Shown: positions 31,123-40,923 of the stretch, piece by piece
How the letters are laid out: the number at the start of each line of letters is the position of its first letter
Numbering within the stretch: position 1 is the first letter of the stretch
Origin: Planctomycetota bacterium
GTDB taxonomy: Bacteria > Planctomycetota > UBA1135 > JACQFD01
Length of the DNA stretch: 61,843 nucleotides
Direction of reading: 5' to 3'
Assembly (NCBI GenBank): GCA_016200225.1
Contig: JACQFD010000031.1
Location: forward strand, 1-61,843
The notes under the pieces: model-generated
Told to the model about the DNA's origin: nothing
The model's input: only the letters and a program-made list of their open reading frames with translations
Databases searched by the model: none
Made by a program: the position numbers and the translations under genes

Positions 31123-31683
31123 ATGATTCAAATCCATCGCATTGCGATTCCATCATTCTTAATTATCGGCGCGTTCGCGCTGGCGCTCGGACTCTCGACG
31201 CGTCATGCGGACGCCGCGCCCCAGGGCGACAAAATTACAAAAGACGCAGTCACGGCGCGCGTCGAGGCCTTCCTCACGAATCTAAACGAAACGACGAAGC
31301 GCGCGGATTTCATCGCCAAGATGTGCGAAGGCGGCCCGATCGACGGATTGAAGCCGAATCAGTCGAAAATTAGCGAGCTCGCCGACGCGGAAATCCAGCG
31401 TTACGGCGTTCCGGCGCCCGGCGCCGACGGCATCGCGCTCGCCGACGAAAAGAACATTTCGAATTTCATCTGCGCCCGCACGTATGTCATTCGTTGCGAT
31501 CGAGGACCCTCGGTCTGGCATTTTATGTTATATAATGGATCGAAGGGTTGGGGCGTTTACGAAATGGGAATCTCCCCGAATGCCCACTGTCTCATCCCGA
31601 CGTGGCGCGATTTTAACTTTGTTCCAGTACGCGACAAGAACAGCGGCCCACCGCAGCCCGCGAACGCGAACGGCAATCGTTAA
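31123..31683 (+). CDS. Secreted protein of unknown function
   Basis: 186 residues with a clear signal peptide (about 1-30, cleavage near ADAA). The mature part contains three cysteines (MCEGG, ICART, IRCDRG) and a fourth near the end (AHCLIP), so disulfides are possible. A globular core includes WHFMLYNGSKGWGVYEMGI. The end is proline/asparagine-rich. It has its own promoter region in the divergent spacer 30846-31122, where I see no certain boxes, and is followed by three tandem terminators. No family recognised. Confidence 0.7.
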   Translation: MIQIHRIAIPSFLIIGAFALALGLSTRHADAAPQGDKITKDAVTARVEAFLTNLNETTKRADFIAKMCEGGPIDGLKPNQSKISELADAEIQRYGVPAPGADGIALADEKNISNFICARTYVIRCDRGPSVWHFMLYNGSKGWGVYEMGISPNAHCLIPTWRDFNFVPVRDKNSGPPQPANANGNR

Positions 31684-31710
31684 ATCGGGTTTAAGTTAGT
31701 TAAACAAAAG

Positions 31711-31740
31711 AAAAGGCCGCGCGATCGCGCGGCCTTTTTT
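31711..31740 (+). terminator. First of three tandem intrinsic terminators
   Basis: Perfect GC-rich stem with arm AAGGCCGCGCG and loop-centred ATCG, running into six T residues. It is 27 bases after the stop codon of the secreted protein. A-runs before the stem (AAAAG) mean it could also work on the minus strand for the convergent DUF2017 gene. Confidence 0.9.
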
Positions 31741-31754
31741 ATTTATTCTGTTTT

Positions 31755-31782
31755 GGGGCCGCGCCATCGCGCGGCCTTTTTT
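31755..31782 (+). terminator. Second tandem terminator
   Basis: Near copy of the first hairpin (arm GGCCGCGC, loop CAT, partner GCGCGGCC) followed by a T-run. The stretch between hairpins (TTATTTATTCTGTTTT and its later version) is repeated too, so the unit of roughly 43 bases seems to have duplicated in tandem. Confidence 0.85.
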
Positions 31783-31794
31783 ATTCATTCTGTT

Positions 31795-31825
31795 TGGGGC
31801 CGCGCAAACGCGCGGCTCTTTTTGT
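31795..31825 (+). terminator. Third tandem terminator
   Basis: Third copy of the hairpin unit (arm GGGCCGCGC, loop AAA, partner GCGCGGCTC) followed by five T residues. It ends about 20 bases before the stop of the convergent gene at 31844. Confidence 0.85.
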
Positions 31826-31843
31826 TTACGATCAATCTTAAGC

Positions 31844-32347
31844 TCATTCCAGCGCGGCGTGGACGAGCATTTCCTCGATCCAGCCGAGCAGATGAATCAT
31901 CGAAATCGCGAGCGCGCGTCCCGAATGCGGATCGAGCGGTTCGACCGAGGGATCCATGTTGTCCTCGGTGATTTGATGAATGACGCCGAGCGTCAACCGC
32001 GCCGCGTTCAGCGTGGACATCCATGCGCGCAGGTGGGTCGCCGGGAGCAAAAGCCGCCAAAGCGTCGGATGTAAAGGATCGCGCTGCGCGCTCAATAAAT
32101 CTTCGGCGAACATTTCGCCCGCCGAACGAAATAAATGTTCGAGATCGGGCGTGCAGTGTTTCATCCATTCCTTATCCTTCTCGTCCTGATCGTAAGGATT
32201 CGGAAAGAGTCGATTGCGCGCCGACGGATCGGTCTCCGACAATTGTAATATTCGCGGAATCTCGCGGAGGGCTTCCATGAACGGTTCCTCCAATTGCGAG
32301 AATTGCAGATCGCCGTTGGCGCGGATCGTTAGTCTCGGATCGAGCAT
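31844..32347 (-). CDS. DUF2017-like protein downstream of clpS
   Basis: 167 residues, all-alpha and without a signal peptide. It starts nine bases after clpS. Its length, helical pattern and position after clpS match DUF2017 proteins, which are best known beside clpS in actinobacteria. The C-terminal helix pair RALAISMIHLLGWIEEMLVHA is amphipathic. A role in ClpS/ClpAP protein turnover is plausible from context, not shown. Confidence 0.6.
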   Translation of the reverse strand: MLDPRLTIRANGDLQFSQLEEPFMEALREIPRILQLSETDPSARNRLFPNPYDQDEKDKEWMKHCTPDLEHLFRSAGEMFAEDLLSAQRDPLHPTLWRLLLPATHLRAWMSTLNAARLTLGVIHQITEDNMDPSVEPLDPHSGRALAISMIHLLGWIEEMLVHAALE

Positions 32348-32356
32348 GCTGAACGG

Positions 32357-32659
32357 CTACGCCGCCGGAGATTGCTCGAGTTTCGCGAGCAAATGATAAC
32401 CATGGAGTTTTTGTACATAAACTTCGGCGCGTTCGCGCTCGCCGGTCCAGACAATGGACCGCCCGGTTTTGTGTACTTCCATCATGAGTTTTTGCGCGTG
32501 CGGTCTCGCATATCCGAACACTTTTTGAAACACCATCGTCACGTAGGACATGAGCGTGATCGGGTCGTTCAAAACCACGACGTTCCACGGGCGCGCACGG
32601 AGCGTCTCGACGTCCGTGTCGGGCTTCGTTTCCGTGTTTGGATTCGGATTCGGGGACAA
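32357..32659 (-). CDS. clpS: ATP-dependent Clp protease adaptor ClpS
   Basis: 100 residues. Core motifs of ClpS are intact: PWNVVVLNDPITLMSYV, LMMEVHKTGR, and the LH pair near the C-terminus (KLHGYHLLAKLEQ). ClpS delivers N-end-rule substrates to ClpA for degradation by ClpP. A hydrophilic N-terminal extension rich in Asn, Pro and Thr is typical. It lies after selB on the same strand, with a 60-base gap, and is followed by DUF2017. Confidence 0.93.
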   Translation of the reverse strand: MSPNPNPNTETKPDTDVETLRARPWNVVVLNDPITLMSYVTMVFQKVFGYARPHAQKLMMEVHKTGRSIVWTGERERAEVYVQKLHGYHLLAKLEQSPAA

Positions 32660-32719
32660 GATTTCGGTGTAGAATTATAAGAAACGCTTCGGAGGGTCGA
32701 TCGTTCGGTCGAATTTATA

Positions 32720-34687
32720 TCAATTTCGTTTCTTTAATATTCGCCGCGCGCCAAGCCGCGTCGTAAAACCGGTCGAATCCATCCATTCCATGAGCGGAAT
32801 CAGCCAGCGCCGCGTCGTTCCGAGTTCGTCGCGCAACGACGGCAAATCGAGTTCGCCGTCGCCGCCGCGCGACGTGTGTTTTGCACAATTTCGCGCGATC
32901 GCGGCTTTCGCTTCGTCGACGGCCGCCATGGAAAAATGAAATTCCGGAGAAATGCGCGCGGCGAGTTTCTCCTCGACAAGGCGCTTTAATATTATATCCA
33001 ATTGCGAACGAGGTTTTGTAACAGCCGCGGCGAGATCGTCGATCGACGGCGGCTGGAATCGACCTTTTTGTAAAATTGCCAGCACTTCTTCGCGCAACTT
33101 TGTCTGATCCGCGCCGAGCGCGGCCGGCTGTTTTTGTATCGATCGGACGCCGCCTCCCGGTTCCAATTCGAATACGCGCTTCGCCGCAAGTTCTCCGAGC
33201 GCCTCGTCGAGCAGATGGCTGTCGAGCCCCGTTTGTTCGTTGATATACAAACGATCGCACACGAGACGCGCGGCATTTTCCTTAAAAAACGCGGAGATTT
33301 TCGATTCGACGAGGACGCGCGCCCGGTCGAGATTTTTCTTTAGAATTATTGTAGCATTCTTCAGGCGCACGCACTCGCCGACCGCGATGCAGGCTTCGAT
33401 CCATTCGGCGCATTCGGAATCCGTGGTCGCGATGGCGCGCGCGAGCGAAGGCGCTTTCGACGGCGCGAATTCGCAGCGCGCGAGTTCTAACAATAATTGC
33501 GCGCGCGGATCGCCGATCGACGCCAGCGCGGCGTCGAGATCGGCCATGACCTGCGGTTTTCGTTTCTTTAGCTTCTCGCTGCGCACGTCCACGACAATTC
33601 CCCCGCCGACCGTCGCGGGGGGCGAAGGCGAGCGCACGAGGAAACGGTCGCCGACGCCGACCACCGCGGGCTCCTCCAATTGTAATTGTACAAAAACCTC
33701 GTCCCCCGGAAGCAACTGATCGCGGTCGAGCAGCCGCACGATCGCGCCCGATTCATTCGTTCCCGCGTGAAATCGTAATATGTCGCGATCGCGAATCGGT
33801 CGCTTGCGCCGCAAAAGATGCTTTAATTTTACAGTTACGAATTCCGTGGGCGGATAATAACCGGGCGTCACGGCGGCCATTCCGCGCCGGCATTGCGATG
33901 CTTCAATTCCTGAAACATTGAGCGCGCTCGAATGGCCGGCGGTGATCCGGTCGACGGTCCGGTGGTAGGCCTCGAGCCCGCGGATCGATCCTTTATGATC
34001 GCCCGGCCGCACTTCGACGGGATCGCCGATTGTCAAACTTCCGGAGAGCGGCACGCCGGCCAGAACGCAACCGAAACCCTTTGCTGCAAATACGCGCTGA
34101 ATCGGAAGGCGGAAAATGCCGCCGATTTTTCGCGGCGGAATTTCGCGCGCGGTTTTCTCGAGCAGTTTTTTTAATAGTTCAATTCCTTCGCCGGTCGCCG
34201 AAGAAACCGAAACCACGGGCGCCTGCTGCAGAAACGTCCCCCCGACCGTCGTCCGTACGTCCTCGATCACGAGTTCGCGAAGTTCCGGGCTGACCATGTC
34301 GATTTTTGTAATCGCGATGATTCCCCGGCGGATTCCTAATAATTCAAGAATCTCGAGATGTTCGAGCGTTTGCGGCATCACGCCGTCGTCGGCGGCGACG
34401 ACGAGCAGCGCCAGATCGATTCCCGTCGCGCCCGCGACCATATTGTGAACAAACTTTTCGTGGCCGGGAACATCGATGATCCCGATGCGCGAGCCGTCGG
34501 ATAATTGTAAATTAGCAAATCCGAGATCGATCGTCAGGCCGCGCGCTTTCTCCTCGGGGAGGCGGTCCGGATCGATTCCGGTCAGTCTGCGGACAAGCGA
34601 CGACTTTCCGTGGTCGATGTGTCCCGCGGTTCCCACCACGACGCGCAAAATGCGTTCGCGGTCGGTGGTCGCGCTGGTGGCGGGCAC
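32720..34687 (-). CDS. selB: Selenocysteine-specific elongation factor
   Basis: 655 residues, the usual length. The GTPase domain begins after a 15-residue leader with [15 protein letters not shown] (G1). [15 protein letters not shown] (G3) and TKID (G4) follow. Domains II and III precede a C-terminal set of winged-helix domains (about 390-655) that in this family bind the SECIS RNA. SelB carries Sec-tRNA to UGA codons followed by a SECIS hairpin. No selA, selD or tRNA-Sec gene is visible in the window. The gene supports selenocysteine use by this organism and thereby the reading of the gene at 7699-8322. Confidence 0.97.
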   Translation of the reverse strand: MPATSATTDRERILRVVVGTAGHIDHGKSSLVRRLTGIDPDRLPEEKARGLTIDLGFANLQLSDGSRIGIIDVPGHEKFVHNMVAGATGIDLALLVVAADDGVMPQTLEHLEILELLGIRRGIIAITKIDMVSPELRELVIEDVRTTVGGTFLQQAPVVSVSSATGEGIELLKKLLEKTAREIPPRKIGGIFRLPIQRVFAAKGFGCVLAGVPLSGSLTIGDPVEVRPGDHKGSIRGLEAYHRTVDRITAGHSSALNVSGIEASQCRRGMAAVTPGYYPPTEFVTVKLKHLLRRKRPIRDRDILRFHAGTNESGAIVRLLDRDQLLPGDEVFVQLQLEEPAVVGVGDRFLVRSPSPPATVGGGIVVDVRSEKLKKRKPQVMADLDAALASIGDPRAQLLLELARCEFAPSKAPSLARAIATTDSECAEWIEACIAVGECVRLKNATIILKKNLDRARVLVESKISAFFKENAARLVCDRLYINEQTGLDSHLLDEALGELAAKRVFELEPGGGVRSIQKQPAALGADQTKLREEVLAILQKGRFQPPSIDDLAAAVTKPRSQLDIILKRLVEEKLAARISPEFHFSMAAVDEAKAAIARNCAKHTSRGGDGELDLPSLRDELGTTRRWLIPLMEWMDSTGFTTRLGARRILKKRN

Positions 34688-34721
34688 AACAGGAATCCTC
34701 GGGTTATTATTATTTATGTTC

Positions 34722-34797
34722 GAGTCGTTAATTCGGAACGAACATTATATTTGGACAGTCGTTATTTTTGGACGAACATTATTTTTGAACGAACAAA
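34722..34797. repeat. 17-bp tandem repeat before selB
   Basis: On the minus strand about four units of 17 bases run in tandem, near GTTCGTCCAAAAATAAT, GACTGTCCAAATATAAT and variants. The array starts inside the last codons of the zinc-ribbon gene, supplies its stop codon, and fills most of the gap before selB. It may hold regulatory sites for selB or be a simple slippage array. Confidence 0.7.
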
Positions 34798-35483
34798 GCC
34801 CGCGAGCAGGATTTGCAATAAATAATATCCTTCGCGGATTTCACTTTCATCAAATCGTTCGGCAACAGCACCGTCGAACACCCGCTGCAGACGTCTCCGT
34901 CGATCGGACAGACCGCGAGGCCGTCGCGCGCCTGAAACAGCCGATTGTAAGTTTCGAGGATTTCGCGGCTGACCTTCACGGTGACGCCGCTTTTGTCGCG
35001 GTCGAGCGTCTCCAATTGTTGTTTTGTCTCCGCGAGCTCTTTTTCACAATTTTCCGCGAACGCATTATATAATTCTTGAATTTTCGCCACTTCCTTTTCT
35101 TGCTTGTCGAAGTCCCGCTCCACTTCATTGATCCGGTCCACCAACCCGAGCGCCCGATCCTCCAATTTTGCATTTTCATCCTTTATCGTTTGCATCTGAT
35201 GATTGGTCGCGAGGAGAGTCGAAGTATCGCGCGACATATTTGCCTGAACTCTCAATTTCTCCAATTTTTCATCGCGCGATTTCATCTCCAATTCTAAATT
35301 CTTTTCCTCGGCGCGCATTCTCTTTCCTTCCTCCCGACCCCGTTCGAGCCTCGTTCGTACAGCGTCGACTTCAGCGAGTCGCTGCTGTTGCTCCCGCGGG
35401 ATTCGTTGTAAATCGCGCAGGAGTCGGGCGCGTTTTGTATCAATTTCCTGCAAGGAGAGGAGCGCGGCAAGCGATTCATTCAT
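34779..35483 (-). CDS. Coiled-coil protein with C4 zinc ribbon
   Basis: 234 residues. A long coiled coil (about 10-175, charged heptads such as [18 protein letters not shown]) is followed by a zinc-ribbon domain with [11 protein letters not shown] and YCKSC. This layout is the widespread family of C4-type zinc-ribbon proteins often found near DNA or RNA processing genes. No enzymatic function is established. It lies between rpoD and selB on the same strand. Confidence 0.85.
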   Translation of the reverse strand: MNESLAALLSLQEIDTKRARLLRDLQRIPREQQQRLAEVDAVRTRLERGREEGKRMRAEEKNLELEMKSRDEKLEKLRVQANMSRDTSTLLATNHQMQTIKDENAKLEDRALGLVDRINEVERDFDKQEKEVAKIQELYNAFAENCEKELAETKQQLETLDRDKSGVTVKVSREILETYNRLFQARDGLAVCPIDGDVCSGCSTVLLPNDLMKVKSAKDIIYCKSCSRALFVQK

Positions 35484-35562
35484 GTCGGAACCAGGACCAT
35501 TCTGGACCCGCCTGTCGCGGGTCCGTATGAGACTTTAAGAAAAAGATTGAAAACAATTTAAT

Positions 35563-35599
35563 TGTCCGCGGCCGGTCATTTTGGATTCGGCCGCGGACA
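35563..35599 (-). terminator. Hairpin terminator after rpoD
   Basis: A perfect 12-bp stem (TGTCCGCGGCCG with its complement) lies 8 bases after the rpoD stop. The sequence after the stem on the minus strand, AATTAAATTGTTTTC, is AT-rich but not a pure T-run, so termination may be moderate. Confidence 0.8.
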
Positions 35600-35606
35600 T
35601 TGAAAC

Positions 35607-38570
35607 CTAACTCGGGTACTCCAGCATGGATCCGTCGAGAAACGCGGAGAGTTTCCGCGAACGGATCGGATGCTGCAATTTTCGAACGGCTTTCGCTTCG
35701 ATCTGACGCACGCGTTCGCGTGTGACGCGGAAGATGCGTCCCACTTCTTCGAGCGTGTACGTGTAGCCGTCGCCAATGCCGTATCGAAGTTTAAGAATCT
35801 CGCGTTCGCGGAACGTCAGCGAATTCAATACGTCCTCGATACGATCTTTTAACATTTCGTGCGCGGCCGCCTGCACCGGATTTTCAGCCGATTCGTCTTC
35901 GATGAAATCGCCGAAATACGAATCGTCGCTGTCGCCGATCGGACGATCGAGCGAAATCGGGTGTTTACTGATCTTCATCACGCGCTTCGCTTCCTCCATC
36001 GAAATTCCGGCGGCCTCGGCGATTTCCTCGACCGTGGGTTCGCGTCCTTTCGCCTGAAGTAGCTTCTTCGCAACGTTGCGAAGTTTACTCATCGTCTCGA
36101 TCATGTGGACCGGAATGCGGATCGTTCGCGCCTGATCGGCAATCGAACGCGTGATCGCCTGGCGGATCCACCACGTGGCATACGTCGAGAATTTATAACC
36201 GCGCCGATATTCATACTTTTCGACGGCTTTCATGAGGCCCGTGTTCCCTTCTTGAATCAAATCGAGGAACGACAGGCCGCGATTTCTGTATTTTTTCGCG
36301 ATCGACACGACGAGGCGGAGGTTGCCCGAGGACAGGTCCTTTTTGGCCTCCTCATAAGCAATATACGTTTTCCGCACCCACATGAGCCGGCGCGAAAGAT
36401 GGCGCGGAAGCTCGAGCGCGTCGGCGCAGAATTGAATATAACGTTCGCGCAGTTCGCGCGAAACCGCGTCGCGCTGGCCCTTCGAATTTCGCGCCTGAAC
36501 CTTGCGTTCCAAAGGTAATAATTCATTTTGCAGTTTGTTTTCGCAAAGATCGATCAGCGGACGGACCTTCTTGACCTGCAAATGCAATTCTTCAATCAGA
36601 TTTACACAGGCGCGTCGGCGCGTGGCAATGCGCGCAAGAAGGCGGAAACCTTCTTTACCTTTCACTTCGCCCGCGACGCGTTTCCGGAAATCCTCGCGCG
36701 AAGCGTTATATAAAGATTTCAGCGTCGCAAGGTTGGCTTTTAACCGTTGCGCAAGGTCGTTCTTGCCGAGTTCGCCGCTCTCGCCGCCCGTGTTTGCAAA
36801 CATTCCGCCGAGATTCGGGCCGGTGCCGTTCGGGTTTACTTTTAATGTTCGGTCGAACGCCAACTCGCCATTCGATACATCTTCGAGAACACGAACCGAC
36901 GCCGCGATCGCGAATCCCGAACCCAGAATCGTCCGGCGGAATTCGCGGCGTGTAATTTCAATCTGGCGCGCGAGCGAAATCTCCTGATCGCGGGTGAGCA
37001 AAGGGATCTCGCCCATTTGCGTCAGATACATGCGAACCGGATCGTCAATTTTCTCGGTGCGCGCCGCGCCATCGAATTGTTCAATTTGCCGGCGCGCGGC
37101 GGGAATCGCCTCCTCGCCAATCATGGCTTCCGCGTCGGCCGTCGCGTCGTCGAGAACGCGAACGCCGTAACGTTCCAATTGTGCAAAAAGCGTCTCGATC
37201 TGCTCGGGTCCGAGGAAGTCGTCGCCGAGAATTAAATTTACATCCGAATAAGTAACTTTGTTGCCTTTCAAGCGCGCCGCGTCGAGCACGCGCTGAAGTT
37301 GCGGATCCTGAACTTTGATCGCGGGTCCGGCGGCAGCCAACGCCGCGGCGGCGTTCGCGGCCGCGATGGCCGCGGCTTTCTTACTTTTACTTTCGCCCTT
37401 CGTGGATTTGTTAAGTTCCGTTCCGTTTTCCGATCGCGCGGCTTCGGGAGTCTTAGTAACTTCTGCGGATTTCGCCCCGTTCTCCGATTTGGATCCGTCC
37501 GCCAATTTGGTATGATCGATTGGTCTTGCGGCGTCGACGACCGGTTTTGCCGGCTCGACAATCTTTACGGGCTCCGATTTGTGCATTTCGGCCGTTCGCG
37601 CGGACTCTTTATGCACAGTTTCTTTATGAACAGTTTCCGGCGATTTATGAACGTCCGCGACTTTCGGCATTGGCTCGGATTTGGAGACTTCCGGCGATTT
37701 TACAATTTCCGCGGACTTGACTTCGGAAACGGCCGGCGTTGCCGCCGCGACCGCCGACTTGGTTTTTATTTTTACGCGCGCGGGGATTTTCAAGGCCTCG
37801 CCGGCCGGACCTGCCGCTTTCACTGCATCTAACTTCACTGCATCTAACTTCACTGCATCCGACTTCGGATGATCCGTTTTTACAGTTTCAAGCTTTGGCG
37901 CTTCGTCCTTCGCAACTTCCGCGTGCGCCGGTTCATGCGCTTTCGGCGCATCGGTCGTCTTGGAAATTTCGACCTTTGCGGGCTCGGCTTTGGGCGCGGC
38001 GGGCGCTTCGGCGACGTGCGCCGTCTTCGCCGCCTCGTGTGCGGCCCGGTCCTTGTTTTCCCTGGATGCTTTATCTCTTATAACATCTTTTTCTTTTACA
38101 ATAGTGGAGGCAACCGCCGGCGCTTTCTTTATTTTTTCCTTGGACCGCACTGCATGCGCGTCGACCGCTTTTGTATCATTAACTTTCGCATCCGTCGATT
38201 TGGTCTCCGGCGATTTGGTTTCCAGCGATGCCGTCGCGTTATTCAATGTGCGAATTTCGGATTGTTTCGCGGCAGCCGCCGCTTTTTCCTTAGTCTTGTT
38301 TTCGGGCGCGTGTTTGCGCGCGCCTGCAACTTTCGATTTGGCATTTCGCGAGCCAACATCCTTCGAACCCGCTACGACGTTCGCCGAACGCGACGCCGCC
38401 TTGGCCGCGGAGGCCTTATCACCTGCGCTGCCGGCAGAAATCGCTGCGCTGCTGGCGGAAGTTGCTGCGCCGCGGGCCGTAGCCCCGGGAGCTTTCTTCG
38501 TTCGAGACGCATGATTGGGTTTCGGGGACTTCCTGGTCATTGAATCAGGCCTGGTCTTAGTATCAGGCAA
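35607..38570 (-). CDS. rpoD: Primary sigma factor RpoD with very long basic N-terminal extension
   Basis: 987 residues, about 400 more than typical. Residues 1 to about 415 are a low-complexity extension rich in Lys, Ala, Glu and Ser, with internal repeats such as [11 protein letters not shown] and HKETVHKES (15-bp DNA repeats near 37820-37865). Region 1.1-like sequence follows ([18 protein letters not shown]), then region 1.2/2.1 ([15 protein letters not shown]), region 2.3-2.4 ([19 protein letters not shown]) and region 4 ([17 protein letters not shown]). The core is a normal group-1 sigma-70. It follows dnaG, the widespread dnaG-rpoD order. Confidence 0.96.
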   Translation of the reverse strand: MPDTKTRPDSMTRKSPKPNHASRTKKAPGATARGAATSASSAAISAGSAGDKASAAKAASRSANVVAGSKDVGSRNAKSKVAGARKHAPENKTKEKAAAAAKQSEIRTLNNATASLETKSPETKSTDAKVNDTKAVDAHAVRSKEKIKKAPAVASTIVKEKDVIRDKASRENKDRAAHEAAKTAHVAEAPAAPKAEPAKVEISKTTDAPKAHEPAHAEVAKDEAPKLETVKTDHPKSDAVKLDAVKLDAVKAAGPAGEALKIPARVKIKTKSAVAAATPAVSEVKSAEIVKSPEVSKSEPMPKVADVHKSPETVHKETVHKESARTAEMHKSEPVKIVEPAKPVVDAARPIDHTKLADGSKSENGAKSAEVTKTPEAARSENGTELNKSTKGESKSKKAAAIAAANAAAALAAAGPAIKVQDPQLQRVLDAARLKGNKVTYSDVNLILGDDFLGPEQIETLFAQLERYGVRVLDDATADAEAMIGEEAIPAARRQIEQFDGAARTEKIDDPVRMYLTQMGEIPLLTRDQEISLARQIEITRREFRRTILGSGFAIAASVRVLEDVSNGELAFDRTLKVNPNGTGPNLGGMFANTGGESGELGKNDLAQRLKANLATLKSLYNASREDFRKRVAGEVKGKEGFRLLARIATRRRACVNLIEELHLQVKKVRPLIDLCENKLQNELLPLERKVQARNSKGQRDAVSRELRERYIQFCADALELPRHLSRRLMWVRKTYIAYEEAKKDLSSGNLRLVVSIAKKYRNRGLSFLDLIQEGNTGLMKAVEKYEYRRGYKFSTYATWWIRQAITRSIADQARTIRIPVHMIETMSKLRNVAKKLLQAKGREPTVEEIAEAAGISMEEAKRVMKISKHPISLDRPIGDSDDSYFGDFIEDESAENPVQAAAHEMLKDRIEDVLNSLTFREREILKLRYGIGDGYTYTLEEVGRIFRVTRERVRQIEAKAVRKLQHPIRSRKLSAFLDGSMLEYPS

Positions 38571-38702
38571 TGTGCCACCACATGGGAGTAATGATATAAA
38601 TAAAACATGACCGGCGCACGGCAGTACCGCGCGACGTTACAGAAAAATCAATTTGTGAGATGGGTAAGGAAACCACAGGAAACGCGGGTGTGCCTAATCG
38701 AA

Positions 38703-40619
38703 TCATGACGATTCTCCCCCCTCGAATTCCAAAGGCGCGGCCGCAGAGCGATTTATGTGAACTTCCGCCGGCGCCGGCAGTGGACGGTAACGAAGCGTTC
38801 GCTGGAGTTTCAAAATTTCGATCTGCACGCGCTTTGCGTCGTCGATGGATCCGACGGCCTCGGCGTCGCGCAGGGCTTTCTTTAGTTCCGAAACGGCGCT
38901 TTGTGTTGATTTCTTGATAAAGTACGCAATCGCCTTCTCGACAATGAGATCGGGCGCGAGCGCTTCACCGCGACTCTTAAAGATAGCCCAAAGTTGGAGC
39001 GGCGTCTCGCGCCATGGCGTGTCCAGGAGTCGGCCGGCGAGATTCGTTGGGTCGGGCTCTTCGCCCGCCGCGGCGCAGACGAACGCAGCGTCGAGAACGG
39101 CCCGATGCTCTGCGAGCGCAAGCGTGTCCGACGAAAGTCCGGCCTGGCGAATGAGTGAAAGCAAACTTGGATCGCACATGAGCGCTCCTAACAATTCGGA
39201 AGCGGCCTGGCGATCGCGGTCGTCGCAAACTTGCGATGCGTCGGCCGATTCGATCGTCGCGACGGGCTGGGAACGCGCTTTTTGTAGCTTTTGCTCGTCG
39301 CTGCGCGCGATGAGCGAGCGCAGCCGTTCGTTAAGAACCGATTCGAGCAGACCGAAATCGAATGCCAGCTTTCGGACGCATACGGATTGCAGCGTCACGG
39401 ATTCCATGCGGACGATTAATTGTAATAATTCTTCGCACGCCTGCAGTTTGTCCTGCATGCGGCCCGAGTTGCCGAGCCGGTCGAGAATCCGCCGGCTCAT
39501 GAATTCAATAATATCGACGCCGCCGCCAACGCGCTCCATGAACGACGCGGAACCCTTTTCCAACACATAATCGGCCGGGTCGAGATCGTCGGGGAGCACG
39601 CAAACGCGTACGCGCAATCCTTCCTCGAGTAAAATTCCGACTCCGCGTTCGCTCGCGCGCAGCCCCGCTTCGTCGCCGTCATATAACAATAAAACGTCGG
39701 CAGCGAATCGTTTGATGAGTTTTGCGTGTTCGCGCCCGAGCGCGGTTCCGAGCGTGGCAACCGCGCGCGTCAAACCGGCGCCGTGCGACAACATGACGTC
39801 GGTGTAGCCTTCCATGACAACGATTGGCTCGGTGTTCGCGGCGGCGGGAGCCGTGCGCGGCGCGCGCGCAATCTTGTCGAGTCCGTAAAGAATCGTTCCT
39901 TTCTTAAAGATTTCGTTTTCCGGCGAATTTAAATATTTCGGCCCGTTCTGCGCACCCTCCTCGACACCGGCGAGCAGCCGCGCGCCGAATCCGACGACTC
40001 GACCTGTAACATCACAGATCGGAAACGTCACGCGATTGCGAAAACGATCATAAATTCTACCCTGATCGGAACGGGCCACGAGACCCGCGGCCGTTTGAAC
40101 GTCGACCGGACATCCGCTTTGATTCAATTTCTCGTGCAGAGTCTGCCACGAGTCGGGAGCGAGTCCGATGCGCCAGTGTTTTCTCAAATCCGCGCGAATG
40201 CCGCGCGCGTCGAGCGACTCGCACACTTGCGGCGAGCGCAAAAGTAAACTCTCAAAAAACTGGCACGCGGTTTCGAGGCAATCGTAAATCGATTTTCGCG
40301 GAGTCGACAATTCGCCGTCGCGCGATCGCCGTGATAATACAATTCCCGCGCGTTCGGCGAGGAATTCGAGCGATTCGCGGAAGGAAAGGCCCTGCTTTTT
40401 TTCAATAAATGTAAAACAATCGCCCGTCGTCTGACATCCGAAACATTTGAAGCGTTGAGAATCCGTCCAAATATGAAACGACGGCGTTTTTTCCTCGTGA
40501 AACGGGCATAGCGCCGAATACCCCGTGCCGGATCGCCGGAGCGGCACGAAGGATTCTATCAAATCAACGATGTCCGTGGCGCGCCGAACCTGTTCGACGT
40601 CGTCGGAATATGTTGCCAA
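38703..40619 (-). CDS. dnaG: DNA primase
   Basis: 638 residues. The N-terminal CHC2 zinc finger is CPFHEEKTPSF with FKCFGC. The RNA polymerase/TOPRIM core (about 250-350) includes VVMEGYTDVMLSHGAG and LLLYDGDEAG. A C-terminal domain for helicase contact follows. DnaG makes RNA primers at the replication fork. It is followed by rpoD after 132 bases, in the classic macromolecular-synthesis order but without rpsU. Confidence 0.96.
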   Translation of the reverse strand: MATYSDDVEQVRRATDIVDLIESFVPLRRSGTGYSALCPFHEEKTPSFHIWTDSQRFKCFGCQTTGDCFTFIEKKQGLSFRESLEFLAERAGIVLSRRSRDGELSTPRKSIYDCLETACQFFESLLLRSPQVCESLDARGIRADLRKHWRIGLAPDSWQTLHEKLNQSGCPVDVQTAAGLVARSDQGRIYDRFRNRVTFPICDVTGRVVGFGARLLAGVEEGAQNGPKYLNSPENEIFKKGTILYGLDKIARAPRTAPAAANTEPIVVMEGYTDVMLSHGAGLTRAVATLGTALGREHAKLIKRFAADVLLLYDGDEAGLRASERGVGILLEEGLRVRVCVLPDDLDPADYVLEKGSASFMERVGGGVDIIEFMSRRILDRLGNSGRMQDKLQACEELLQLIVRMESVTLQSVCVRKLAFDFGLLESVLNERLRSLIARSDEQKLQKARSQPVATIESADASQVCDDRDRQAASELLGALMCDPSLLSLIRQAGLSSDTLALAEHRAVLDAAFVCAAAGEEPDPTNLAGRLLDTPWRETPLQLWAIFKSRGEALAPDLIVEKAIAYFIKKSTQSAVSELKKALRDAEAVGSIDDAKRVQIEILKLQRTLRYRPLPAPAEVHINRSAAAPLEFEGGESS

Positions 40620-40923
40620 GGAAATGCTAATAAACGTTCGCGGCGGAATTGTGAACTTGTATGGTGTCGATGCGGACGGGGCGGGAAGCCCCGGTTCGCG
40701 CGATTATTGTTAATTTACGATCAATACAATAACGCCGAACGATCGCTTTCCGCGGGAGTTGCGGGCGAGAACCGGATCGAAGTCCGGATGCAATGCTGCA
40801 ACTGTAAATTCGACCGCACGTCAAAAATTTGGTTTACTCGCCGCGTATTCCGGGAATCGAGTTTGGGCTGATCGTGCCGTGTCGCGAGCGATTATTTAGC
40901 AAATCCATCTTGACATTTCAAGT
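40620..40923. other. Spacer between dnaG and rsmA
   Basis: About 300 bases without a credible reading frame. It must contain the dnaG promoter and the end of the rsmA transcript. A small inverted repeat (CCGGA near 40772 and TCCGG near 40785) is visible but has no T-run. Nothing else is recognised. Confidence 0.5.

Noticed and set aside
34688..34778. tRNA-Sec gene next to selB
   Set aside because: The spacer is a 17-bp repeat array and cannot fold into a tRNA of about 90 bases with a UCA anticodon.
37299..38543. Several long plus-strand frames opposite rpoD
   Set aside because: They mirror the Lys/Ala-rich extension of RpoD and have no recognisable domain or start context.
40620..40923. Replication origin near dnaG
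   Set aside because: No DnaA-box-like TTATCCACA cluster was seen, and dnaA/dnaN are not in the window.
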